64,000 nt of DNA from Fomitopsis serialis. Its lineage: Eukaryota > Basidiomycota > Agaricomycetes > Polyporales > Fomitopsidaceae. The notes under the pieces are model-generated. The model was not told the DNA's origin, searched no databases, and worked only from the letters and a program-made list of their open reading frames with translations. The translations under genes and the position numbers were made by a program. Location of the stretch: contig NW_025954963.1 in NCBI RefSeq assembly GCF_022376445.1, positions 558,001 through 622,000 on the forward strand. Direction: 5' to 3'. Below, one piece after another: positions 22,556 through 35,771 of this stretch (its first letter is position 1; the number at the start of each line of letters is the position of its first letter).

Positions 22556-23549
22556 TTACGTCTTATCGGATTGGACAGTCGCAAGCTTCCTCAATGAGAC
22601 ATCGTAAACAACTGTAGCTTTGGTGAGACTCCGTGCTATTCCCTGCGAAGAATACAGTACTTGCCTTCCTCGATCTTCTTGATATCATATTTTAGGCTGT
22701 CGTACCGCCGACGCAAGGTGTCATTCTTCAAATTCAACTGCAAGGTACATTAGACGAAGTCTATTGAACATTCTGCACAAGCGACGTACCATGGCGAATC
22801 CCGCGAACAGATCCTTCACGAAGATAGATATCTTGAGGGGTTTCTCGAAGTCACCCATTGTCACCGAGTTTACAGCCAGACGAGACTGCAAGCAAATACT
22901 GCTGCGTGAATGATAGTCGTCGGAGAGAGCGGTTACGTTTTTACCAGCTCGTTGACCATAGTGATGAGTGCATGCAGGTAATCTTCTACGCTCAGTGCGA
23001 ATCTATCTTGCCACTCATCCTCAACTAGATAACATCGTGAATGGAAGATATGTTCGACGCGACCATGACGACGTACTACCCAGCATCTCTGCTGCCTGCG
23101 GCAAAGACAACAGTCCGCCGCTCTGGAGGAATTCTACGAGAACAGCAGCAAACACTGCGTTGCGGAGTGAGATGGACCACATTTCTTTCCACCTCCAGAA
23201 CTGATTCGGTGGTGTTAATTCAGCCAATGCCGCTGTAGTTTCCTTGCAGCTCTCCAGAACGGGTGTCACAGTGGCAATCAATCCCGATACTGGCTCCATT
23301 GAGTGATATCGTGTTCAACCCAAAACTCAAGATTCATACCTTGACTGGGAGGGGTCGAGTGAATCTTGTTTAGAAGACCGGTCAGTGTCCGCGTTTTCTT
23401 GTCGAACTCTGTTACTTGGTCTTTGATTTTCTGGGGAACCGAGCGCTCTGAGGCAATTGTTCCCCAACGAGCTGACGATGAGATACTTCTCTGAGCTCGA
23501 CATCCTTGTCGAGCAGTTGATTGATGTACTCTAGATTCTGTGGGTCCAT
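22556..23549 (-). CDS. translin (RNA-binding endoribonuclease subunit)
   Basis: Seven exons, all in phase (23549-23487, 23430-23340, 23289-23080, 23027-22945, 22885-22790, 22737-22665, 22611-22556), give 223 residues, the normal translin length. Recognisable blocks are MDPQNLEYINQLLDKDVELRE, GLIATVTPVLESC, NQFWRWKEMWSISLRNAVF, VEDYLHALITMVNELSRLAVN, FVKDLFAGFAMLNLKNDTLRR and YDVSLRKLA. Translin forms octamers with TRAX (C3PO) that bind single-stranded RNA and, in Neurospora, trim tRNA 5' leaders after RNase P. The last intron begins GC (GGAAG|GCAAGT) rather than GT. It is divergent from SEN1 with 407 bases between starts. Confidence 0.95.
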
Positions 23550-23956
23550 GGAGGTGATTGGCAAGGAACAGGTCGTGATGTGTGTGACAATTGTCGCTCG
23601 TGACTTCACGCGCGACTCAGTCTTGGAAAGAAGGACGGGCGCTCGACGCGTCGGACGCGACTGAGTCGGACAGACGCTCGTCAGCCCTTTGTCCTCGTTG
23701 TGGTCTGACTGAGAATCGTCGACATTTATTCGACGTACCCTCGGCGAACCGCATTCCATACACCATACGTGATCACTATTCTGACTTGGTACACCGGCTT
23801 TCTCAGTGTCTAAATCACTCGCTGTTTGGACGCTGGCAAGGACGTTGGGTGTCTCGGGCAAGTAGTCCGTTGTCTCTACTAACTATCGAAGATCTGAAGA
23901 CAGAACAGGTTGCATCAGGAGAGGAGGAGCTGGCTGTGGGGGATATCTGACCTTGG
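23550..23956. promoter_or_regulatory. bidirectional promoter region, translin / SEN1
   Basis: These 407 bases separate the start codons of two divergent RNA-processing genes. Open frames crossing it show no family signal. No obvious TATA box is seen; shared control of the pair is possible but only inferred from position. Confidence 0.45.
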
Positions 23957-26900
23957 ATGGACTCCTCCTCAAAAGACCCTCAAGAATCGTCTCTGGACAC
24001 GATTTTGAAGCAGTTCCACGATGTACCCGTCGCAGCACCTTCCGACAAGGTCTTGACACGTCTTACGAACCACCTCATCGGATCTCCTGCTCAAACTGCC
24101 GCAAGCACCGCTCATCAGCGTCATGAGCATTGGTTCTGCCCTCGCGCCGATGATACAATCAGAGAGACCGCGGCGTTTCTTATTCGCCTTCACGCTTACA
24201 ATAGTGACCGGGTGAAGGCATGGAGAAGGCAGCTCCAGAGATGTCTCGCAGGATGCTGTGCCTGTGTCAGAGGATTTCAGGAGGTAAAGATTGCGTCGAG
24301 AGAGACGTGAGTCTTGCATATCACATCATCATACTATCCTCCTGATGGTATTACGGCCCTCCTCAGCTACTTCGGGGCCTTCAACGACACAATACTTACG
24401 TCCTTTTATGGCAATCTCGACAACTGGGAACTCGAGTCGGTCCTTGCCGGTCTGGCTGAAAAAGGTCTCACAGCGGAGTCCGTGGGCACGGATTCGCATT
24501 CGTTGGCTAAAGCTCCTCCCGCGGTCACGTATCACACCTTCTACAACCTACACATCCTACAGGATCTGCGGATATCCAAGATAGTACGAAATTGTATCCC
24601 GAGGGCGGCGATATCACTGTGGCCTACGGACTTCCCTCCTCCAGGCTGTTCTATCTCGTAGTGGACGAACGGGAGGACGTCCGCAAATGGGCCTCCGAGC
24701 AGTTGGCATTGTGTAAAGCCACATCTATGTCAGCGGAGCGATTCTTGCCCAGTTACTGCACCGTACTCAAGACAGTCACGTCAGCCGTTTCGAATCAGGC
24801 AACGGACCACAGTGCTGTCTGCACCGACTCTTCCTTCAGCCGCGATCCGACCGTCCTCTGGTCCGGTTACTGTGACACACTCCGCTACGTGCCGATCGAG
24901 TTTCTTCGTCCTCGGAAGTCTCTTGACATCGACATCCGGCATATTGTCACGAACCATCTCCATGACACGGGCAATCGTGCGTCTCCTCCCTGTTTGCGTT
25001 ATGAGCTGTGCTGATGCTTTCTCTGTCGTCGTTGCCGCGTGCTGTCGATGTTGCAGACTTCGCAGACGTTCTGAAAGTCTTCGTCTTGATCCTATCCAGA
25101 ATCGGGCCGGGCGTATGGGAAGGCGAGGGAACGGAATACCCTCAAGTCATCTTCAGCTCCGTCAAGGACAACGTCCGTTATCTGGAGATCCTGCAAAACC
25201 TCTCGGATGAGCGCAAAGATAATTGGCTACTCAGCTGGTTTGACACCTACCTGAAGTCGATCGGACGGTTACCAATCTGCAAAGACGTCCTTCCACTCCT
25301 CGTCCATTTCTTCTGCGAAGAGCTACAGCATGAACGTTTCCAGGTCGTTCGACCCGTGGTCATGAGCATTGCTGTCAGGGTAGGTACCTTCGCGACAGTA
25401 TTGTCTATCTAGGTGACCATAGGCTGCTACAGATGCTGACCGCCGTGCTTATGCAAGCGGAGAAAGATCACCCAGTACTTAAGCAGAGCCTAGTGTGGGA
25501 GATCACGGATGTGCATAGCACTAAGCTTATAGCGGTCTCCTTCGCCAAAGCCTACACCGGAGCCGCCTGGACAGAAGCTCGCACACTCACGCGAAAACTT
25601 CTGAAACTCTCGCTGCTGCAGGATATCAAGACCGTTAGTTCCGCCATCTCTCGTCTGTGCGGAACAACGGACCCGTCTGCTGCGCCCACGTCTCTGGACC
25701 TTCGGGAGCAGCTGTGGAGGGGAATGTACGGTAGTATCCAGCCTGGCGATTCGGATGCCATGGCCATGATGCTGACGATACTATCAAGCATATCACACAT
25801 GGACGATCTCAAGGACGTCGCCTTTGCCGACCACATTACTCGTTCCAAGGACGCAGCAATTCTGCAGGGTCTGCTCAGTAGCGTGAATCGTGCCTTGGGT
25901 ACTATGCGCAGCGGTTTCGGCGATGCCATGACAAGGTACCTCGACCTCAGCCTTCCCTCCGTCGTTGCGGACCTCCTCCGCCGATCGGATGTCGCGAAGA
26001 ATGTCACCATCCTCATGCTCTCTCCTGTCGAAACATTTCAGGAGAACGCACAGGCGCTGGTCGGTCTTGCAGGCGATGTAGAGGTGCGCTCGGACTGTTT
26101 CCGCGCGCTACTGGAGAAGGTCCCGGACGCCACCTTCAGCGGTATCTTGCAGTTTTTGGAGACCTTCATCCACTTCGCCCACGTAGTCCCCGAAGCATGC
26201 AGCCTGTCAAAGGCACTAGCCCGCTGTCTAACAGACGTCATCGATGTCCTGTGCTCCAGTCCCGACGGACTCCTGCTGGACCATCAATTCCTCACCAAAG
26301 GCGTCGGCGCGGATGTGCCTACCCAGCTGCCCAAATGGTGGAACATGATGACGCAAGCGCTCTCCGTGATCTTTTCGAAGACACCTCGATGGGCCGTCTA
26401 TTTCGAGAACGCCGAGATGGTGTTATGGATGCGCGACGCCCTTATCTTTGGGCGAGACATGCTGGCGCAGCGCAGAGTCATCGAATCTGCGACTCTCTCA
26501 CAATCGCAGCAAGCCGCTATCAGTAGGAAGATGTCGCGAGCCGGGAGGAAGATGGTCGACGATCTACAAGCAGTGTTGTTTGAGCTGACACGTTGGCTTC
26601 GCCTCACTGACGAGGAGTTGCTGCACCAGTCCTTTGCCTTGCTGGAAACCCTCCTCTCGTGTTTCAGAGAAACCCAGATTCCTCCCAAGGCAGAAGCATT
26701 GCAGAAACTGCAGAAGCACGTTGACGATGCGCGGAAGACCGATCCCAACCGTCCTCAAACACGACTGGATGCAGCCAGGCTCGCTAGGCTCCAAGATGCT
26801 CTCAGCGGTTTCGACGAAGACGACGAGGTGCAGATCATATCTCACAAGCTCCCTGAGAAACGTAAGGAGCCTTCGGATTCCAAGCCGTCTGCTACGGATC

Positions 26901-29900
26901 GGAGTAAAAAGGCAAAATTGACCGCTCCTGCGCAAGACCGAGGGATACGTGCGTTGCGAGCGGACGACCGGCAGTCTACAAAGCCCTCCATCTCGAGCTA
27001 CTTCTCGGCCGAAGACCAGAAGAAACTGCATGCTGCTCCTACGGCTGCCCCTCAACTGTCTCGTGGGCCAAGTGCACAGGTCGCATCGTCTACCAAGAGG
27101 ACCCCGGAAGTCCATACATCCACAGGAGGCTCGTCGATCCGACCGGCGACTTCGGAGCCCACGACGGAGGCCGATAGCGGGGAGAGTGACGATGACGATG
27201 GAGGGGGCTTGGCCTCTCTTTCGAAGCTGCAGCGAACGCCGGTCATCAAGAAGCCCGCGGAGCGCAGACAGGTCATGATGCTGGATATGCCCACAAGGGC
27301 CCGCAATCCTACGCTGGAACGTATGAACCGGCGAGAGGATGCTCGGAGGACACAGCTACGGCTCAAGCCAGATGTGTCTGGACTTCATCGTACACTACTC
27401 TCGTGGGACTACGACCACGATGGCCCGTCTCCACCTGGCCAGTCCTTGAAGCTTGAGCGCATCCCATCTACCTTTTCGGATGCGGAGCACTTCCGTCGCG
27501 TTTTCGAGCCGATGCTGATGCTGGAGTGCTGGACTCAGCTAATTGAATCGAAGGAGGCTACGCTACAAACGTATGATTGTCGTATAGCCAGTCGACAATT
27601 TGTCGACGATTGGTTGGACCTCGATGTGTCTTTCTCTGGGAGCGTCGACAAGGATTGGAGGCTCGGTGACGCAGACGTGGTCTTACTGCGCCATCCCCAG
27701 AGCAAGAAAGGCGTCCTTGCGAAGGTTCAAAGCTACAAGGGCAGTGCATTTGGTGTTCAGGCCACCGTCCGCTGCTGTGCACGTGGCAGCGACCCTGCGT
27801 TGCTGCCCAACTCGACTTGGTCATTGGGCAAAGTGTTGAGGTCAGTTTGTCGCGACGATCCAGGGATACTCCTATGCTGATATGCCTCAGTTTGACTACA
27901 CTTCACCGAGAATATGCTGCCCTCATGTCGCTGCCATACTACGACCTCGCCGAGACTATATTGCGGGCGAAGCTGAACAAGCCTACGACAGCGGACTCCA
28001 GGGAAGTTCAGAGAACGATGGTTGCATACAATGTCAATGAACCGCAGGCTAGAGCCATACTCTATTCACTCACGGCTGACGGCTTCGCACTGATCCAGGG
28101 GTAAGCACTCCCCATGTTCCTTTATTCTCTTCTCGGCTGAATGATCACTTAGACCTCCAGGTACTGGGAAGACCTCCACTATTTGCGGCCTTGTACACGC
28201 GTTCCTGTCCAGACGGCCCAAGCCGGGTACTCAGATCTACATGAATCGCAATGCAGGCCCAAGCGACAAAGAGCCAGTCAAGAAGATCTTGTTGTGCGCA
28301 CCTAGCAATGCTGCTATCGATGAAATTGCCTCTCGTCTCAAGGACGGCGTATCTGGAGCAGGACGGCAAGAGAGTTCTCCGAAGGTCGTTCGGCTAGGTA
28401 ACGTCAAGAACGTTAACACGAGCGTCAGGGACGTCTCCCTCGAGTACCTCATTGAACAGAAGTTGAACGGAAATCCCCAAGTAGCCAATCCCAAGGACGC
28501 AGGCGGTGAGATTGCGCGACTACGAGCAGATCTCGAGAATGTGAAGAAGACGCGCCAGAAGAAGTTCGATGAGATATCGCAAATCCATGACAACACGGCG
28601 AAAACATTCGCTTTGGAGGAGGATATCAAGAAGCTGAACAAGGAGAAGGGCGCACTTATTCACCAGATTGACAAGCTTAGAGATCAACAGAAATCAGACT
28701 CGCGCACTATGGACGCTACTCGACGGCGCTTCCGGACGGAAGTCCTGCAAGAGGCCGATGTCATCTGCAGCACACTCTCTGGCTCTGCATACGAGTATCT
28801 AGAACAGTTTGACTTCGAATTGATCGTCATAGACGAGGCCGCTCAGGCCATAGAGTTGAGTTCGCTTATCCCACTGAAGTACAACTCCAAGCACTGTGTC
28901 ATGGTAGGAGGTATGGCCAGCTTTCCGTATGATTTGTTGCATTGTTGCTAATGATACCTAGATCCCCAGCAATTACCGCCTACCGTCAAGTCGCAAGAGG
29001 TGAGTTCTCCATCTCTGGGTCCACTGTGTTGCTCACAGCCATCACACCAGGCGTGTAGCGTTGGTTATAACCAATCTCTCTTCGTGCGACTGCAGCGGCA
29101 GCGTCCAGACGCCGTGCACCTGCTGAGGTTCTCACTCTGTCTAGGCTCACCGTAACAGTTCACTGATCCCAAGAATAGCATACAGTACCGTATGCATCCA
29201 GACATCAGTCAAGTACCCAGTCGTTTGTTCTATGGTGGCCGCCTCGAGGACGGCCCAGACATGGCGGTCAAGACTCGAAGACCTTGGCACTCGCATGAGA
29301 AGTTTGGGACTTACCGATTCTTCAACGTAACTGAAGGTCGAGAAGAGACAGGAATGGGACACTCCTTCATAAACCGCGGGGAAATTCAGTTGCTGCGGCA
29401 CTCTTCAACCGGCTCCGCCGAGAGTTTGCTTCTTTCGACTTCGATGCAAAGATTGGTATAGTCTCCATGTACCGGGGTCAAATCTTCGCCATTCGACGCG
29501 CTTTTGAGGAGAAGTTCGGCCCCGAGATCACGAGCGTTGTGGACTTCAATACTGTTGATGGCTTCCAAGGTCAAGAGAAAGATATCGTAATCTTGTCTTG
29601 TGTACGCGCTGGTCCAAATGTGCAAACCGTAGGGTTCTTGCGAGGTAAGGTGTACCTTGTATCCCAACGGAGCAGTTTTCACCAGAGTTCGCATTTTGTA
29701 GACATCAGACGCATGAACGTGGCTCTGACACGTGCAAAATCCTCGATTTTCGTACTCGGCCATGCTGCAACTCTTGAGAGGAGCGATGACATTTGGCGTA
29801 GCATTGTTGTTGATGCACGGGAAAGAAATCGCTTAGCTAACGTGAGTCGCTTAAACAACTCTATGGTACACTCTTTCACAACTATCTTCCCTGCAGGTAA

Positions 29901-30349
29901 ATGTTGCTTATTTCACTGCGGCAACAAAGGCGGCGACCAAACCTCAGTCCTCCACGAAAGCGCCCAAGACACAGTCCAAGATCCAGCCGTCTGAGACCAC
30001 GATGCATTCGACTGTTCCGGATACCTTGTTGACGCCTCGAGAGCTCAAATCTGCTGGAAATAGCGGAAGTTTCGCAGTTCCTCCTCCGGCCATTACGTCT
30101 TCTGACGGCACGGCAAAGCCCAACGAGGATAAGCTGAGCCTGAAGCGCCCTGCGCCGACAGAGGAGGCAGGTGATGATGCAAAAGCAGTTTCGAACGGGG
30201 CTGCAAGCAGCGCACAGGCATCTTCAAAACCACCTCCCAAGAAGCGACCGAAAGCGGCACCCAGTTTGTTCATACCCAAAAACAAAGTAAGCTGCATAAG
30301 TGCATTCTCGGCCGGGCGGAAACTGATTCAGTTACAGCGTCCCCCGTAG
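23957..30349 (+). CDS. SEN1: Sen1-type RNA/DNA helicase, two frameshifts
   Basis: This is a senataxin/Sen1 orthologue, a superfamily 1B 5'-3' helicase that ends transcription of non-coding Pol II RNAs and removes R-loops. About 1,900 codons in roughly a dozen exons. The long N-terminal helical domain (MDSSSKDPQ... onward) precedes a disordered Ser/Asp linker near 26800-27250. The helicase core has GPPGTGKTST (Walker A), LCAPSNAAIDE, a long coiled-coil stalk (NVKKTRQKKFDEISQIHDN), VICSTLSGS, VIDEAAQAIE, GDPQQLPPT, QYRMHPDIS, TVDGFQGQEKDIVILSCVR and RRMNVALTRAKSS. The basic C-terminus (KPPPKKRPK) looks like a nuclear signal. One base is missing near 24646 (P-P-G-L-F-Y) and one near 29391 (I-Q-L-A-A-A-L). 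It is convergent with the DHX37 gene. Confidence 0.94.
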
Positions 30350-30536
30350 TCGACGACGAACCGATGACGTCTCATCTCTTGCATTCTTCTCCATCATCTT
30401 GCTGCAGCATAGCCTCCCATCTATCATCACATTGATCATTGCTTAGCACAATAACTTATCATCGCTATCGTTGCATGGTCCTCTTCACCGTATATTCTAA
30501 CATCGCATTATGACTAGGCACAATTAAGGCACAATA

Positions 30537-33500
30537 CTAATGAGACTCAATAGGAGGCAACTCCCAACCTGCAGGCCCGAAGTGCGGAATAACGACGATT
30601 CTGCCATCCTTTGTTGTGATAGGCTTGGAGAACGTGCACAATGACTTACCCAGGCTGGAGAGCCACGCGGCATTGCACACCGTTAGACCTGCTGGACTCG
30701 TGAGAGATGAACATATACGACGCAAGCAAACAACGCACCCTTCATCCAGATGCGGGTCGTTCGGACTACCTCTAGGAAGACAATGTAGTCTGGGGGAGGA
30801 GTATTGTGAAGTACAGAAGAGGGATGGACGTAGACATCGTCAGTGATTCCCATGGCTCGGTATGCGACGCCCTTGCATGTGGTGAATTTATCTCCGGACG
30901 CAGATCCCTTGTCAATCAGGTCTTTGCGGACAGCAACTTGATCAATGAACCCGGCAGTCAAAAGTTGCTTGAGCACCTTGAGCTGTGCAGCGTGTCAGCG
31001 CGATGTAAGAGAACACAGACAGAGTACCGACCTGAAGGGCACTTGGCGGCTTGAGGTTTGCAACAAATCCTGTGTGCAGATCGGGAAAATTCGTCTGGAC
31101 AATGCTGCTAATCTGAGCACGAAGTTTGTGGATCTCTTCCATCGCCTGTTGTTTGGTCCGTGAGGACAAGTCCGAGTGTCATGAAAGAGACGAGTTACCT
31201 TCGGCCTCACGAAATGCTCAGAGCAGAACGAATGACCACCGCCAGCATACTCGTATGCACCGACGACTGACAACATCTTGAAGACATCGCTGCTTGAGTT
31301 CCCTAGAGACGCGTGTGTCTTTTTCAGACATGAGCTGACGATATCTACTGCCGAGGACTGATATACATACCTGCTGCGACCGGAAGTACGCTCGTCTGCG
31401 CAAGCGGCGAACCTCTTTCGATTTGGCAGCTTCGCCAGTGAGATGCGACAACTCCGAGTCATCGTCATCGGGATTATCGGAATCTTCCGCATCCCCCATG
31501 ACCTCCTCGCGCAGGAAGGGGTCGCCAACAGACAAGATAGAGACGACGGTGATCACATATGGGAGGCACCCATGCTGCCGTCCACTGACCAGCATCCTCG
31601 AATACCGTGGTGACAGAGGGAAGAGCGACATGGCCTTGCCAATCTCAGTGATACTTCCTCCTAAAATCACTGCACCTCCCGCCGACGGAGCCAGTGCGCC
31701 CAAATGGGTTAGCACGGTCTCCGCCTTGCGCAGACTTGTCCGATCAGGAGGCGTGGGGAAGGGAAAGTTGACGACAGCGTCGATGTTCATGCTCTTCATC
31801 TGCAGCACGACACCTTCGATGGGAACACGAAGTATCTCGGGTTGAGCGAACTGTTCGAAGTAGTGTTCGAACAGTGCCGAGGAGTAGAGGCGGTAGCAGT
31901 GTCCAGGGCCCGTTCGGCCAGCACGACCTGCCCTTTGAGCGGCGGATGCTTTAGAGATCCAACTGACCTGGAACGCTTGCACCCCGTTTGCCACGTCGTA
32001 TCGTCGCTGAAAACGGCGTGAGGGGAGAACCCGAAGAGATGGGTTGCAGCCGTACCTCCTTCGCCCGGCCGCTGTCAACGACGTATCGTATATCAGGGAT
32101 GGTGAGCGATGTCTCGGCTACGTTCGTGGACACAACGACAAGTCGGTGTCCGGGAGGTGGGGGCTTGAATACCTGCATCTGCTTTTCGCTCGGAAGCAAT
32201 GCATACAGAGGGACGATGTGCATGGGGACTGTACCAGCGACGATCAGCGAGTGAGCTTCTAGTAGAAAAAGGAATCAAACATACCGTCAGACTCTTCTGT
32301 GTCTATACCCAATTTCTCATCCTCGTCATCATCGCTGTCGAGGGCCTCTGGGTCGTCGTCGACGGGGCCGCCTTCGCCATCTACATCGAGGGCAAGGGCT
32401 TCCTGATCTCCCAGCTCAAGATCCTCTGCTTCCACGTCGGCTTGATGACAATCAATACAAGAAACAACCATCGCGCGAAACTCATGCATACCTTGTGCAG
32501 GCGCTACAGCAGTGATTTTGACGTCCTCCACGCGCGGTTCTCGCTCTTGCATCCTCGCCTTCGTCTCCCTCATCTTCCTCCGCGCTTCCAACGCCTTCGC
32601 GCCATACCTTGCCTCCAGCTTCCTGCACACGCCAGCGATCTCGTTCTGGCCCGTCAGGAAGATGAGGATCCCGCCTGGTGGGAGTCGCGCGTGGATCTTG
32701 CTGGCCTTCTTGACGGCCTCCGACACGTAGTCGGACGCCGTGCGTCGGCTGAAGTGGACCGTGACGGGGTGCTGACGCGCAGGGATGTGGATGATGGGCG
32801 GGGGCGTGGCGAAGAGTGTCTTGTTCTCGGCGAAGTCGGACACACGGAGCGTGGCGGACATGACAATCAGGCGGAGGGGCTGCAGCAAGGGCTCAGTTAA
32901 GTTCGCAAGTTGCTGGCACACGGTATGTCTGAACGCACCTTGGCACCGTCCTTTCCTTCCCTCCACATCTCCTCCCTCAACTTCACGACACGACTCAGCA
33001 CGCCGATGAGGATGTCGGTGTTCATGCTCCGTTCATGTGCCTCGTCGATGATGATGACCGAGTACTTCGTGAGCAGGAAATCCATCGCCAGCTCGCGCAG
33101 GAGGACACCATCCGTCATGAACTTGACGGAGGTAGTCGGAGCGACAGTAGCGTCGTACCGGATCTGGTACGACACTCGCGAAGGAGGCAGCGAGAGCTCG
33201 TGTGCGACGCGCGATGCCATAGACATCGCGGCGACACGACGGGGCTGAGTGACACCAATCAAGCCTGGGTTGTCTGTGAATGAACACGGTTCAGTATCGA
33301 CATCATTGCCGAACAGTGATTGCACGCACCGCTCCCCGGCGAACCGAACCCAGCTTCATACAAGAACTGCGGCACCTGCGTCGTCTTCCCGCTCCCCGTT
33401 TCTCCACAGATCACCACCACACTGTTCAGTAAGATCGCCTCCATGATCGGCTGCTCTTCCGCCACGATCGGGAGCATGAGTCTGCTCTCCTGCACCTCCG

Positions 33501-35084
33501 GCGACCGCGTTACCTCGACGACCTTCCTCGGGAATGCACTCCCGCGCACTTTCGACGCCTCGGCGGATTGTTGGACGGCCTTTGCAAAGGATGTCGTTGG
33601 GACCTGGAGGTCCTCACCTAATGGACCACGAAGGAGTCCGTCCGTCGGCGGTAGCTCGGTTTTGCGTTTCTTGGCGGGCGGCGGGACTGCCTCGGTGTCT
33701 GGTGTAGCGGATGGTTCGGATGTTGGCACGGGCGCGACGTAGCCTTTGACGGTACTGAGCTGTTGCAGAGCCCATTCCTTGAAGCCGAGTTTGCGCTTCG
33801 CAGGTCGTGTATTCCCTTCCTCCTGTAGTGGGGAGCCACCAGAGCTGTCATCATCGTCTTCACCATCGGACTCGGACGCGTCGTCCTCTGAGCCGCTGTT
33901 CTCTGAGCCTGACGACTCGGCAGAATCGTGAATGCCAGACCACTCCGACCCGTCGTCATCGCTCTCGTTTGAATCGTAAGCAGAATCAGAGCTGTCAAAG
34001 GAAGTGTCCGAGTCTTCGCCGGAAGCTGTGGGCATGGATGCCTTAGTCTTCCATGATGCGAAAGCCGTCTGCACATGGAGCACGTCAGTAAGTCCCTAGC
34101 AGGCAACACGCATGATGAGCATTTGAGCACTACCTTGGAGCCTTTTGCCTTCCTCTTCGAAACCTTGGGCGCAACGACGGAACCGTCCGCGTTACGCTTC
34201 AGCGCGGAGCCGACCTGTACGGGCATGGCAGGTGCAGAACTCTCCTCTGGTGACAACTTGGTCGTCGAGAGCCCAGAATCCACGATCACAACCGGGTTCG
34301 CCCTCGAAGTACCAACCTCGTCTTGCGTGTCCTTCTCGTCGGCCTCGCCATCAGCCAACATGACGTCCTCTCCTTCCGACTCGCCCTCGTCATTACCATA
34401 CGAAGGGACGTTGACCGGTTGGCCTCGCCTGTGCTTGCCTTTGCGCATTGTGCCGTCCATAGCTCGTCGGACCTCCTTGTCCTCTTGCTTGTCTAGCATG
34501 TCCTTGTGCGTGGACGCCTTGCCGGTGCCAAGGGTAGCAGAAGACTGCAATTGGAGTGCAGTGGACAGCTTTGCTTGACTCTTGCTTGGGGAAACATGTC
34601 TGTATGAACGGGCTGATCATGCCAGACCGAGTATGATGTACTCACGAGAGCTTCTCAAAGAGGTCCACTCGCTCTTCTTGTTTGAGTTTCTTCTCCTGTT
34701 ATCCAAAGGCAACTTCAGAAGAGTACTACTACATAGCCGTACAGGAAGGAACACTCACGATGTACTTCTCGAGCCTCTTCTTCTTCTTGCCACTCGCCTT
34801 TGAGTCTTGTTGAGCAAGAAGCTACGCATACCGTTAGCATATATCCGCATGCACGCCAGTCCAGCCGTGTAACGTACTTCATGCCTCAGCTTTTCCCTGC
34901 GGTCGAGCTCCTTCTGCTCGACACTCTTTGGTACGACAATCTCGGCATTAGGGTTTTCATCCGTAACAGTCTGATCCTGCGCGTCCTTTGCATTGCGCTT
35001 TCCTCTCTTCTTATGTGATGAGCCACCGACTGTGGACTGACGGGCTTTGGCGTTGTACCTCTGTCTGGTTCTGTCCACAGGCAT
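30537..35084 (-). CDS. ECM16: DEAH-box RNA helicase DHX37/Ecm16 (Dhr1), ribosome biogenesis
   Basis: Dhr1 unwinds U3 snoRNA from pre-18S rRNA. The start [11 protein letters not shown] is followed by Lys-rich segments ([27 protein letters not shown]) and a very acidic stretch around 33850-34020. The motor has [21 protein letters not shown] (motif I), [16 protein letters not shown] (Ia), [16 protein letters not shown] (II, DEAH), [13 protein letters not shown] (III), [30 protein letters not shown] (V) and [20 protein letters not shown] (VI). HA2 and OB-fold regions follow, ending [15 protein letters not shown]. An acidic insertion within the RecA2 domain ([20 protein letters not shown]) is typical of Dhr1. 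Many introns; I found no frame breaks. Its stop lies 188 bases from the SEN1 stop. Confidence 0.92.
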
Positions 35085-35771
35085 GTCGGGCAAGGTTAAT
35101 GTTTGTATGCCACACGGCCAGGTACTGACAGATATCTATGAAAGCGTAGTATCGCGTTGCAAGGTTTGCCGGGGTGCTGAAGGCTTGCAGCTTTTCGATC
35201 GTCGCTGGCCCGGTGCAGCCACCACCGGAGGTCGTCTTTCGGCGCTTATCCTAGCGAGCAAAATCTGAGGATGCTCGATCAGATCCGGATCTCGATATTC
35301 ACCCAATTTGGAAAGTACCACACTTCGCTCGTTCCTCCTCCGATGGTACAGTAAAGTGTACGCTGGCGTGCATAACTTATGATAGCCAGAAGCGAGTGCG
35401 GAGGGACAGCAGTCTTTTTCTTTGTTCGTGAGGATGTCACCATTCATTGAGCACGTAGTAGATGCAGGCTACTACTAAGGCCGTGTGTGACCTGTGATAC
35501 CAGTTGTTTCCTCAGTTACAGCACACAGCGATATCTATGCGTAAGTCGTCGTTTTTCTTTTGACCGTCATTGAGAAGATAATTGATTACGCCTGTAATGT
35601 GTCGTCTTCAGTCAATTGACGACTCTCAGAGGACGCGTCGTTCCACGTGATCGCGGAGGTTGCCCACAGCGCCGCTAACCTGATTCCGACTTGTGCGTCC
35701 CCTCGTTTCGCCTTACCTGGATCTCCGCTGCTGAGCGTAGGCACTTCCGGAGCCATATCTGACTAGAGCGC
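35085..35771. other. intergenic between divergent genes
   Basis: About 690 bases separate the DHX37 start from the M3 peptidase start. Short open frames show no family features. It presumably holds both promoters; no clear TATA box or RNA gene was found. Confidence 0.45.
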
